A stretch of DNA of 64,000 nt from Herbaspirillum aquaticum (GTDB lineage: Bacteria > Pseudomonadota > Gammaproteobacteria > Burkholderiales > Burkholderiaceae_D). The stretch lies in NCBI RefSeq assembly GCF_002213425.1, contig NZ_NJGV01000001.1, positions 310,001 through 374,000 of the forward strand, in the 5' to 3' direction. This document shows, in pieces, positions 33,752 to 42,454 of the stretch. The position numbers and the translations under genes are program-made. Below the pieces are notes generated by a model. The model was not told where the DNA came from. It searched no databases and was given only the letters and a program-made list of their open reading frames with translations. The number at the start of each line of letters is the position of its first letter. Within the stretch, counting starts at the first letter, position 1.

Positions 33752-34856
33752 TCAGACGCCCTGTTTCAGCGAGGCCGCGATGAAGTCGTCGATGTCGCCA
33801 TCGAGGACGGCCTTGGTATTGCCGGTTTCGAAGTTGGTGCGCAGGTCCTTGATGCGGGACTGGTCCAGCACGTAGGAGCGGATCTGGTGGCCCCAGCCGA
33901 CGTCGGTCTTGGAGTCTTCCAGCTTCTGCTGCTCGCTCATGCGCTTGCGCAGTTCCAGTTCGAACAGCTTGGCGCGCAGCATGTCCCAGGCTTCGGCACG
34001 GTTGCGGTGCTGGCTGCGGTCATTCTGGCACTGCACGACGATGCCCGTCGGGGCGTGCGTCAGGCGCACGGCGGAGTCGGTCTTGTTGATGTGCTGGCCA
34101 CCGGCACCGGAGGCGCGGTAGGTATCGACACGCACATCGGCCGGGTTGATCTCGATCTCGAAGGATTCATCCACTTCGGGGTAGACGAAGAGGCTGGAGA
34201 ACGAGGTATGACGGCCATTGGACGAGTCGAACGGCGACTTGCGCACCAGGCGGTGCACGCCCGTTTCGGTACGCAGGAAGCCATAGGCGTATTCGCCCTC
34301 GACCTTGATGGTGGCGGTCTTGATGCCGGCCACTTCACCGTCGGACTGTTCCAGGATCTCGGCCTTGAAGCCCTTGCGCTCGCAGTAGCGCAGGTATTGG
34401 CGCAGCAGCATGGAAGCCCAGTCCTGGGCTTCGGTACCGCCGGCACCGGCCTGGATGTCGATGAAGCAGTTGTTGGCGTCCATGGGGCCGCTGAACATGC
34501 GGCGGAATTCCATGTCTTCCACCAGCTTCTTCAAGGTCTCGGCATCGGCTTCGATGGCCACGATGGTGTCTTCATCCTTTTCCTCGCGGGCCATCTCGAA
34601 GAGATCGCGCGCATCCGACAACTCGCTGTCGATCTTGATGAGGGTATGGACGATCGCTTCCAGCGATTTCTTTTCCTTGCCGAGGTCCTGGGCCCGCTTC
34701 TGGTCGTTCCAGACGTTGGGGTCTTCCAGTTCGGCGTTGACTTGTTCGAGTTTCTCCGACTTCACATCGAAGTCAAAGATACCTCCGAAGCTCGGTGGCA
34801 CGGGTGGCCAGGTCGTCGAGCAAGGATTGGAGGGAATTGAGGCGTTCTGCTTCCAT
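33752..34856 (-). CDS. prfB: Peptide chain release factor 2 (with programmed +1 frameshift)
   Basis: Release factor 2 terminates translation at UGA and UAA. It is encoded in two frames: codons 1-27 from ATG at 34856 end in RRYL, then UGA; a +1 shift at CUU UGA continues as [11 protein letters not shown] to the stop at 33752, giving 367 residues, the normal RF2 size. The SPF anticodon tripeptide lies in [12 protein letters not shown] and the catalytic GGQ in [12 protein letters not shown]. The in-frame UGA makes synthesis fall when RF2 is abundant. lysS follows 75 bases downstream. The frameshift is natural and the gene is not a pseudogene. Confidence 0.97.
34772..34786 (-). promoter_or_regulatory. 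prfB programmed +1 frameshift site
   Basis: The minus strand reads GGAGGTATCTTTGAC. GGAGGT is the internal Shine-Dalgarno-like stimulator, three bases before the slippery CTT, followed by the UGA stop and C. Reading shifts past the T of TGA (34775). The E. coli site differs only in the stimulator (AGGGGGT). Confidence 0.95.
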
Positions 34857-35033
34857 GATGGTTTCTTTTGCGATCAAACCTCGAATTATACAAGAGGAGG
34901 AGGGCAGTTTCACCTCCGTCACGCGCCTGTCATTTTCCGTCGCTACCATCGGCGCGCTTGTTTGACTGACAAAATACTGACGGGTGCGTCCGCCGCTGCC
35001 CGACATCTGCTAGCCACTTCCGGAGAATCCTCG

Positions 35034-36989
35034 ATGAGACAGCCTGCCCCCACCGCCACCCCCGCCGCCGCCGACCAGCCGCAAGCCGGCCGCCGCAACC
35101 TCCTCAAGGCCCTGGGCGCCGCGCCCCTGCTGCCGCTGGCCGGCGGCCTGTCGGCCTCGGCCCTGCTGGCCGCCTGCGCCACCCCGGGTGCGGGCAAGCC
35201 CTTCGCCTCGGCGCGTTTTACCGGCATGCCGGCCCCGACCCTGGACAATCCGGCCGCCATGGCCACCACCACCGTGGGCTCTGCCCTGGAAGTGACTTTC
35301 GCGGACGGCAGCAAGCAGAGCTACAAATTGGCTTACCAGCCCTTCTTCATGACCGGCGACATGGTGCCCAACGGAAAGGGCGGCACCATCCTGGCCGGCG
35401 GCTACCTGGACATCAACAACCAGCCCATCATCGACCGTTCGGTGCCGGGCAAGGAGCGCCAGTTCTATTCCGACTGCCCGGACGGCTCTTCGCTCTTGAC
35501 CGTGGCCGGTGCCAAGGTGCCCGGCGTGAAGGGCAATGCGGTATTTGCCGTGGTGCAATTCGAATACACCACCCGCGACCAGAAGCAGGCGGCCATGTAC
35601 GGCCAGCTGCCATCGCCCATCGCCGTGCTGACCCTGGACCAGGACCCGTCGTCGGGCAAGCTGTCGCTGGTGCAATACCACAATGTCGATACCTCCCAGG
35701 TCAATGGCCTGTGGATCACCTGCGGCGCCAGCCTGTCGCCCTGGAATACGCACCTGTCGTCGGAAGAATATGAACCGGATGCTTCGGCCATCGCCTCCAA
35801 TCCGCAGTTCAAGGCTTTCAGCAAGAACCTCTTTGGCGACGAGAACCGTGCCAATCCCTATCACTACGGCCACCTGCCGGAAGTGACCGTCAACCCGGAC
35901 GGCACCGGTTCCATCAAGAAGCACTATTGCCTGGGCCGCATCTCGCACGAACTGGTGCAGGTCATGCCGGACCAGCGTACCGTGCTCATGGGCGACGACG
36001 CCACCAATGGCGGGCTGTTCATGTTCATCGCCGACCGCGCGGCTGACCTGTCCTCGGGCACCCTCTATGTGGCACGTTGGGAGCAGGTCTCGGGTGTCGG
36101 TCCGGGTGCCGGCAAGCTGTCCTGGGTACGTTTGGGCAGCGCCACCAGCGCCGAAATCAAGGCCATGGCGGACCGCTACAAGGCCGCCGACATCATGGAC
36201 ATCCGCACCACCGATCCGGCGGACGGTTCCTTCTCCAAGATCCCCTTCAATGGCAAGTTCAACTGGGTCCGTGTGAAGCCTGGCATGCAGAAGGCCGCTG
36301 CCTTCCTGGAAACCCACCGCTACGCGGCACTGGCCGGTGGCAGCCTGGGCTTCACCAAGATGGAAGGCACCACCGTCAACGCCCGCGACAAGATCGCGTA
36401 TTCGGCCATGTCCTATGTGCAGACGTCGATGCTCAACGGCTCCGGCCACATCAAGGTGGAAGGTCCCAAGGCCGGTGCGGTGTATGCCCTGAACCTGCGC
36501 GGCGGCCAGCGCGATGCCGGCGGCAATGCCATCGACAGCGAATGGGTGGCCATCGACATGGCCCCGCCGGCGGCGCTGGTGGGCGTGGACCTGAAGACCC
36601 CGGATGCCCTGGGCAACCTGGCTGACCAGGAGCACATCGCCAATCCGGACAACATCAAGTTCTCCGAAAAGCTGCGCACCTTGTTCATCGGCGAAGACAG
36701 CGGCATGCACGTCAACAACTTCCTGTGGGCCTACAACGTCGACACCAAGGCGCTCACCCGCGTGCTGTCCTGCCCGGCGGGGGCCGAATCGACCGGCTTG
36801 CATGCGGTGGACGAGATCAACGGCTGGACCTACGTGATGAGCAACTTCCAGCACGCCGGCGACTGGGAAAAAGGCCTGCACGACAAGGTCAAGGACACCC
36901 TCGATCCGCTGGTGCGTGCCAACTTCAAGGACCGCTTCGGCGCCACGGTGGGCTACCTGACCGGTTTGCCGCAGACCGGCAAGGCCTGA
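35034..36989 (+). CDS. PhoX-family (DUF839) phosphatase-like protein, Tat-exported, probable lipoprotein
   Basis: A 651-residue protein of the PhoX/DUF839 family, whose characterised members are calcium- and iron-dependent periplasmic alkaline phosphatases. GGAGA before the ATG at 35034 sets the start. The N-terminus has a twin-arginine motif GRRNLLK (19-25) followed by a hydrophobic stretch and a lipobox LLAAC with Cys48, so it may be a Tat-exported lipoprotein. The body contains SPWNTHLSSEEYE, a metal-site region of the family, and NPDNIKFSE with IGEDS near the C-terminus. It lies on the opposite strand between prfB and recJ. Confidence 0.85.
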   Translation: MRQPAPTATPAAADQPQAGRRNLLKALGAAPLLPLAGGLSASALLAACATPGAGKPFASARFTGMPAPTLDNPAAMATTTVGSALEVTFADGSKQSYKLAYQPFFMTGDMVPNGKGGTILAGGYLDINNQPIIDRSVPGKERQFYSDCPDGSSLLTVAGAKVPGVKGNAVFAVVQFEYTTRDQKQAAMYGQLPSPIAVLTLDQDPSSGKLSLVQYHNVDTSQVNGLWITCGASLSPWNTHLSSEEYEPDASAIASNPQFKAFSKNLFGDENRANPYHYGHLPEVTVNPDGTGSIKKHYCLGRISHELVQVMPDQRTVLMGDDATNGGLFMFIADRAADLSSGTLYVARWEQVSGVGPGAGKLSWVRLGSATSAEIKAMADRYKAADIMDIRTTDPADGSFSKIPFNGKFNWVRVKPGMQKAAAFLETHRYAALAGGSLGFTKMEGTTVNARDKIAYSAMSYVQTSMLNGSGHIKVEGPKAGAVYALNLRGGQRDAGGNAIDSEWVAIDMAPPAALVGVDLKTPDALGNLADQEHIANPDNIKFSEKLRTLFIGEDSGMHVNNFLWAYNVDTKALTRVLSCPAGAESTGLHAVDEINGWTYVMSNFQHAGDWEKGLHDKVKDTLDPLVRANFKDRFGATVGYLTGLPQTGKA

Positions 36990-37076
36990 GGTGAAGCAAA
37001 AGGCTTCAGTCTGAAGGGGGCGGACGGAACGCATTCTGCTAGGATCAGTCCTATCAGCGTTTCGTCCCGCCCGCCG

Positions 37077-37808
37077 ATGACCAGAAAGCTGTTCTCCCTT
37101 CTGCCGCTGTCCTTGCTGTGCGCCGCCCTGTTGGCCGGCTGCGCCTCGACGCCTGCCCCGCATGGTGAAGTCAAGGGCGCCGAGGCCAGTTCACGCGAGA
37201 TGGGACAATCCGACAGCAACCGCGTGGCCAGCCTGGCCATGCGCGCCAATCTCGATAGCCTGTACCTGCTGATGTCCAAGCTGTACCGGCGCAACCCGGC
37301 TGAATGGAAGAAGACCGCCGCCAGCCGCGAAGAGGCCGAGAAGAAGGTCAAGCAAGCCATCGAGCAGCGCCAGGCCTGGCCTGAATTGCAGGGCAAGCGC
37401 GATATCCAGGCCATGACGCTGGCCTTGTCGCCGGAATTCAAGGGGGATAGGGTCGCGGCCTTCATCGATGCCACCGCCGACATGATCATCGTCGCGCATG
37501 GCAACAAGATCGAATTCTTCCTGGTCGACGGGCTCGATGCCCAGCATCTCTACAACGCCGCGCGCAATGTGGAAATCGCTGCCTGGATTCTCTCCAGCCG
37601 CAAGAATGCCGCCGGTGCGCCACTGCTGCTGTCCGACGAGATCGGCAGCGAGGCGCGCAACCTGAGTTTTGAACGGGAATTCGGCAAGATCGTCGGCCGT
37701 CTCGACCTGATGGCCGAATTCATGACCGAGCGCTATCGCCGTGCTGGCATCAGCTATGTGCAGAACCTGCTGGGCGGGTCATTCCTGCAGTTCCTGCCGG
37801 TGCGTTGA
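37077..37808 (+). CDS. Putative lipoprotein, unknown function
   Basis: A 243-residue protein with a clear lipoprotein signal: basic start, hydrophobic stretch and lipobox LLAGC (Cys22). Residues 45-100 form charged helices; 110-230 look mixed with segments TADMIIVAHGNKIEFFLVDG and EREFGKIVGRLDLMAEFM. I do not recognise a named function. It starts 88 bases after the PhoX-type gene on the same strand and may share its transcript. The last 59 bases overlap the end of the convergent diguanylate cyclase gene. Confidence 0.78.
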   Translation: MTRKLFSLLPLSLLCAALLAGCASTPAPHGEVKGAEASSREMGQSDSNRVASLAMRANLDSLYLLMSKLYRRNPAEWKKTAASREEAEKKVKQAIEQRQAWPELQGKRDIQAMTLALSPEFKGDRVAAFIDATADMIIVAHGNKIEFFLVDGLDAQHLYNAARNVEIAAWILSSRKNAAGAPLLLSDEIGSEARNLSFEREFGKIVGRLDLMAEFMTERYRRAGISYVQNLLGGSFLQFLPVR

Positions 37809-39435
37809 GTTCATCGGCCACGGCGGAGCGCGCCGGGGCAATCACGTAGCAACCCCGCCCATTGCCCTTGGCCGCATACATGGCCTTGTCGGCCGCCTGC
37901 AGCAGGCTGTCGGCGTCGCAACTACCATCACACACGGCGATGCCGACCGAGACCCCCAGCTGATATTCCCCTTGCGCCAGGTGCAGCGGTTCGGAGACCA
38001 CCCGGATGCATTTTTCGGCCAGCACCTGTGCGCCGTTTTCGTAGGGCTGGCCGAGGTCGGTGATGAGCAACACGAATTCATCCCCGCCCACCCGCGCCAA
38101 GGTATCGCCATGGCGGGCCACCTGGCGCAGCCTTCGCGTGATTTCCTGCAGCACCAGGTCGCCGGCCTTGTGGCCCAGGGTGTCGTTGATCGGCTTGAAT
38201 CCATCCAGGTCGAGGAACAGCAGTGCCACGCCATTGCGTTCGCGACAGGCGTGGGTGAGCGCGGCTTCCATGCGTTCGGCCAGCATCATGCGGTTGGGCA
38301 GGCCGGTGAGCACATCGTGATGCGCCTGGTGCTGCAGTTCGGCCTGGTGCAGCTTCAGGCGCGACAGCAAGCCATTGAAGGCCATGGTCAGGTGCCCGAC
38401 TTCATCGCGCCGTTCCACCGGCAGCGGCGACAGGGGCAATTCGCCGCGCGTCATGCGGTCGGCCAGCGCGGCGGCGCGGCGCAAGGGGCGGAAGAACCAA
38501 AGATAAGCCATTACCACCAGCACGATCACCATTGCGCCCTGGATCAGTCCACCGCGTCCGATCAGGGCACGGGTGTGTTCCACGGTGGGCAGGGCAGCGG
38601 CCAGCGGCAGCGTCACGGCCACCATCCAGCTGGTGCCGGGTACGGAGGCAAACGCCTTGATTTCATTGATGCCATTGGCGGCTTGCCCCACGCCATTGCC
38701 ACGGAAACCCTCCTGCACGGCCTGGTCCATCAGCGCATCTTTTCCGACCGGGGGCAGCTGGCTGTAGAACAGCGCCTCGTCGCTGGAGGCGATGACCATG
38801 CGCTGGCCCGGGGAAATCAGCTGGAAGCCGCCGGCCGGCCCCAGCCTGGCGCGCTGCAGGTGGTCGAGAAAGCCCGGTGCATTGAGTTCGGTACTGCCGC
38901 CCAGTACGCCCACCACAGTGCCTTGGACGTTGCGCAGCGGGGTCAGCATGGCGATGATGGGCTTGCCGCTGGCCGGGCTGGCCAGGGGCGGGCAGATCAC
39001 GGTGGCGCCCTGCAGTACGCGTTCGAAATCGGCAAACTGGGTCAGCGACAGCGCGCGCCGGCCGTTCAGGGTCGGATAGTCCACCACGATCAAGCCATTG
39101 GCGTCGGCCACGAACAGGCCTTGGGCAAACAGCGGCTGCAGTTCCTGGTGTTCCTGCAGCCAGGTGCGCACGGCGGCGCGGTCGGCCAGCATCGCCGGAG
39201 GAAGATGCTGCGCCAGGCGTTCAAGGTAACGTGCACGTTCCTGCACGCGGTAGCCGATGTCTTCTGCCAGATAGCTGGCGATGGTGCTTTGCTGCTCGGC
39301 GGCGACCTGGGCCTGCTCCTTTTCGAGAAAGCCGATCAGGATGTTGTAGCGCATGATTGCGCTGACCACGATCAGCATGAGGCCGAAGAGGACGAGACGA
39401 GTCACCAGGCTGCAATGGATGCGCTTGATCTTCAT
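37750..39435 (-). CDS. Membrane diguanylate cyclase (Cache-HAMP-GGDEF)
   Basis: A 561-residue membrane signalling enzyme that makes c-di-GMP. TM1 is at about 13-36, a periplasmic double-Cache-like domain at 40-285, TM2 at about 288-312, HAMP to about 365 and GGDEF at about 385-545. The active site GGDEF is intact (RVGGDEFVLL) and the inhibitory I-site RHGD lies exactly five residues before it, so product feedback is expected. The periplasmic ligand is unknown; Cache domains often bind amino acids or organic acids. The last 59 bases overlap the lipoprotein gene on the other strand. Confidence 0.9.
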   Translation of the reverse strand: MKIKRIHCSLVTRLVLFGLMLIVVSAIMRYNILIGFLEKEQAQVAAEQQSTIASYLAEDIGYRVQERARYLERLAQHLPPAMLADRAAVRTWLQEHQELQPLFAQGLFVADANGLIVVDYPTLNGRRALSLTQFADFERVLQGATVICPPLASPASGKPIIAMLTPLRNVQGTVVGVLGGSTELNAPGFLDHLQRARLGPAGGFQLISPGQRMVIASSDEALFYSQLPPVGKDALMDQAVQEGFRGNGVGQAANGINEIKAFASVPGTSWMVAVTLPLAAALPTVEHTRALIGRGGLIQGAMVIVLVVMAYLWFFRPLRRAAALADRMTRGELPLSPLPVERRDEVGHLTMAFNGLLSRLKLHQAELQHQAHHDVLTGLPNRMMLAERMEAALTHACRERNGVALLFLDLDGFKPINDTLGHKAGDLVLQEITRRLRQVARHGDTLARVGGDEFVLLITDLGQPYENGAQVLAEKCIRVVSEPLHLAQGEYQLGVSVGIAVCDGSCDADSLLQAADKAMYAAKGNGRGCYVIAPARSAVADELNAPAGTAGMTRPAGSAHS

Positions 39436-39582
39436 TCAGGGTTTGATGTTGTTGTTATTCCTCGGAGCGCCCGTGGTGTCCGCTTCCCTCAAATCGATCC
39501 GGAAGTCGCTCCAAGTCAATATTGTGCCACTGCAACGAAGCGCTTGTCGGCTTTTTTTACGCTAGTTGCCGTGCCGCAATCC

Positions 39583-39610
39583 TTGTCTGGCGCGGGATTG
39601 CGCCAGACAA
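39583..39610. repeat. Inverted repeat downstream of recJ
   Basis: TTGTCTGGCGC and GCGCCAGACAA form a perfect 11-bp stem with a 6-base loop, 49 bases after the recJ stop. A terminator role is likely, but no long T-run follows on the minus strand. Confidence 0.6.
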
Positions 39611-39659
39611 GGGTGTGATGATCCGTCAGTTTTCTGACGCGAAGGGGGGGCGTGCCAGC

Positions 39660-41354
39660 TCAGGCCGGTTCAGCGTGCTCGACCATCAGCTGCACCGTGG
39701 TCTTGCCGTTGTACTCATTGGCATCGAGGCGGAAGGCGACCTGGGCATGATCGGGCAGGGCATCGGTATGGCCGAACCAGATGGCGTCGTACTTGCGGCC
39801 GCCTTTTTCCAACTGCAGCTTGAGGTGCTTTTCCTTCAGGATGCGCTGGCTGAGCACGCGGAAATGGTCGCAGAACACGGGCGGTGCAAAGCCCTGGCCC
39901 CAGACCTGCTGGTCCATCAGGGTGATGAATTCGACCGAGTAATAGCTGTCCTCCAGTTCACCATCGGTTTCGATGACGCGTTCCAGCTGGTTTTGCGTGA
40001 GCCAGTCGCGGCCAACGGCCTCGAAGGCCTGCGAGAAGGCATCAAAGGCGTCTGCATGGATGGTCAATCCGGCCGCCATGGCGTGGCCACCGAACTTGGT
40101 CATCACCGAGGGCGCGTGCTTGGACACCAGGTCCAGCGCATCGCGCAGGTGGAAGCCCGCAATCGAACGGCCCGAGCCCTTGATGAACCCTTCATCGCCG
40201 GGCGCGAAGGTGATCGTGGGGCGGTAGAACTTGTCCTTCAGGCGCGAGGCCACGATGCCGATCACGCCCTGGTGCCAGGAGGGATCGAAGACGGCGATGG
40301 TGCGGCGGTCGGCCGGATTGAAGTCGTCCAGCAGCAGCAGGGCGGTGTCCTGCATGCCGGCCTCGATGTCGCGCCGTTCGCGGTTGATGGCGTCGAGTTG
40401 CTGGGCGATGGCCCAGGCGCGGCCTTCGTCGTCGGTGGTCAGGCATTCGATGCCCAGCGACATGTCGGCCAGGCGGCCGGCGGCGTTCAGGCGCGGGCCC
40501 ACGGCAAAGCCGAGGTCGAAGGGGGTGGCGCGACGGGCTTCGCGGCCGGCGGCGCGGAACAGGGCGGCGATGCCGGGATGCATCTTGCCGCTGCGCATGC
40601 GCTTCAAGCCTTGGGCCACCAGGATGCGGTTGTTGGCATCGAGCTTGACCACGTCGGCCACCGTGCCCAGGGCCACCAGGTCCAGCAGGCTGTCCAGGCG
40701 CGGCTGGGTCTGGGCATCGAACAGGCCGCGCTTGCGCATCTCGGCGCGCAAGGCCAGCAGCACGTAGAACATCACCCCCACGCCCGCCAGGTTCTTGCTG
40801 GGGAAGCCGCACTGCGGCTGGTTGGGGTTGACGATCACGCGTGCGTCCGGCAGGGCGTCGCCCGGCAGGTGGTGGTCGGTCACGACGACGTCGATGCCGC
40901 GCCGCTTGGCTTCGGCCACGCCGTCGATGCTGGCGATGCCGTTGTCGACGGTGACGATGATGTCGGGATTCTTCTCGCGCACGGTCAGTTCGACGATCTC
41001 GGGCGTGAGGCCATAACCGTATTCGAAGCGATTGGGCACGATGTAGTCCACCTGCGCGCCCAGCAGGCGCAGGCCACGCAGGCCCACGGCACAGGCGGTA
41101 GCGCCGTCGCAGTCATAGTCGGCGACGATGACCAGCTTCTTGCGCTGGGCAATGGCGTCGGCCAGGTAGCTGGCGGCCGCCTCGATATGCAGCAGGCCGG
41201 AGGGGGCAATCAAGGCATTGAGCTCGCTGGCCAGTTCGCGTGCGGTGGACAGGCCGCGCGCCGCATAGACGCGCGCCAGGACCGGGTGCACGCCCTCGGC
41301 AATCAGTTGCTCGGCTTGGGAAATGTCATAGGACCGGGTGGTGACTCGAATCAT
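39660..41354 (-). CDS. recJ: Single-stranded-DNA-specific exonuclease RecJ
   Basis: A 564-residue 5'-3' single-strand DNA exonuclease used in RecF recombination, mismatch and base-excision repair. Phosphoesterase motifs are ADYDCDGATA (motif I), VDNGI, and VTDHHLPG with the DHH signature; the DHHA1 part contains GSGRSIAGFHLRDAL and KFGGHAMAAGL. Length matches E. coli RecJ (577). Its ATG overlaps the stop of the upstream RpfE-type gene (ATGA), so translation is coupled. Confidence 0.97.
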   Translation of the reverse strand: MIRVTTRSYDISQAEQLIAEGVHPVLARVYAARGLSTARELASELNALIAPSGLLHIEAAASYLADAIAQRKKLVIVADYDCDGATACAVGLRGLRLLGAQVDYIVPNRFEYGYGLTPEIVELTVREKNPDIIVTVDNGIASIDGVAEAKRRGIDVVVTDHHLPGDALPDARVIVNPNQPQCGFPSKNLAGVGVMFYVLLALRAEMRKRGLFDAQTQPRLDSLLDLVALGTVADVVKLDANNRILVAQGLKRMRSGKMHPGIAALFRAAGREARRATPFDLGFAVGPRLNAAGRLADMSLGIECLTTDDEGRAWAIAQQLDAINRERRDIEAGMQDTALLLLDDFNPADRRTIAVFDPSWHQGVIGIVASRLKDKFYRPTITFAPGDEGFIKGSGRSIAGFHLRDALDLVSKHAPSVMTKFGGHAMAAGLTIHADAFDAFSQAFEAVGRDWLTQNQLERVIETDGELEDSYYSVEFITLMDQQVWGQGFAPPVFCDHFRVLSQRILKEKHLKLQLEKGGRKYDAIWFGHTDALPDHAQVAFRLDANEYNGKTTVQLMVEHAEPA

Positions 41355-42382
41355 GCCGCCAGCCCCGAAAGTGAAGCTTTGCGCCAGAAACGCCGTAGCG
41401 CGCCCCGCGTGACCGCCACTTCCTGGCTGCGGTCAGCGCCGGTCAGGATCAGGTTCAGCGATTCCAGGCTGCCGGCCTTGAGCGACACCAGCAAGGGCGC
41501 CAGCCAGTCGCGGTCCAGGTGTTCCAGGTGCTGCAGCCACAGGCCCCATTCCTCGGCCAGCGCCGCTTCGGCCAGTGCATCGAGTACCAGCAGGCGATAG
41601 CCGCTGCCCTGGGCAACCTGGGCAGCGCCACCGTCGGCACCCTCTTCGCCGAAGGCGCGCAGCCAGCCGCGCAGGCCGAAGTGCTGGGCGTAGGCGTCGT
41701 CAGCGCGCACACCAGCATCGGCACCGCCCCAGATCCAGATCGAATTGATGGCCTTCTGGCCGCGCATTTCGCGCTGTTCATTAAGCGACTCGGCAAACCA
41801 CTGCATCTGCACTTCGTTCTGCAGCTTGCGCCAGGCCAGCTCCCCCGGACCTTCCGGCATCCAGATGTCGACGTTGCGCCCGCTGGCGGCCGATGGCGTG
41901 GAAGTGCGCAGCCCGGCCCAGGCGTCGGCCCGGATGAACCAGGTACGGGCATCGCCATAGACCAGCTCGTGGCCGATCTCGGCAAACAGGGGCAGGGCGG
42001 CGGCGAACAGGCGGCGCGATTCATCCTCTTCCAGCTGCAACTGGCCGATGTCGGTCAGCACCAGATGGTCCCGCGCCACGTGGATGTGGGCCGGATGCAG
42101 GACGAACCAGTGACCGGCCGCAGGCGGATGGCCCAGGCGCTGCATCAGCGCGCTGGCAGCGGCGGGGCTGGAGTCCTGGGGCGCAGGAGGCAGGCCGAAG
42201 CGGCGGGCCAGCCAGTGTTCATGGGGCAGGGCGCGCGAAAACGGATCATGCGCCTGGCGTGGCGCGGCCTTGCCACGGCCCAGCAGCATGGCCAGGGCCG
42301 GTGCCTGGCTCTGGCGCAGCAGGTCGCGCGCCAGTTCAGCCGGCGGCAGGGCAAAGGGAATGAGGATGTCGAGTTGATTCAT
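41351..42382 (-). CDS. RpfE-type conserved protein (possible phosphoglycerate mutase-like)
   Basis: A 343-residue protein found directly upstream of recJ in many Burkholderiales and, as RpfE, in the Xanthomonas rpf region. Visible conserved parts are HWFVLHPAHIHVARDHLVL, the acidic LQLEEDESRRLF, and NSIWIWGGADAG. The last resembles a motif in proteins labelled cofactor-independent phosphoglycerate mutase-like, but no complete metal site is seen. No signal peptide or membrane helix. The ATGA coupling to recJ suggests a linked need, but the biochemical role is unknown. Confidence 0.78.
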   Translation of the reverse strand: MNQLDILIPFALPPAELARDLLRQSQAPALAMLLGRGKAAPRQAHDPFSRALPHEHWLARRFGLPPAPQDSSPAAASALMQRLGHPPAAGHWFVLHPAHIHVARDHLVLTDIGQLQLEEDESRRLFAAALPLFAEIGHELVYGDARTWFIRADAWAGLRTSTPSAASGRNVDIWMPEGPGELAWRKLQNEVQMQWFAESLNEQREMRGQKAINSIWIWGGADAGVRADDAYAQHFGLRGWLRAFGEEGADGGAAQVAQGSGYRLLVLDALAEAALAEEWGLWLQHLEHLDRDWLAPLLVSLKAGSLESLNLILTGADRSQEVAVTRGALRRFWRKASLSGLAA

Positions 42383-42454
42383 GGGGCGCTATTTTAGCGG
42401 CTGGCGCGCCGCTTGGCCCCGGTTGCCTGAACAAGGCTTCACTTCAAAGCGGGG

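Noticed and set aside
34773-34856. Frameshift mutation/pseudogene in prfB
   Set aside because: The sequence at the break is the classical recoding signal and both parts are intact.
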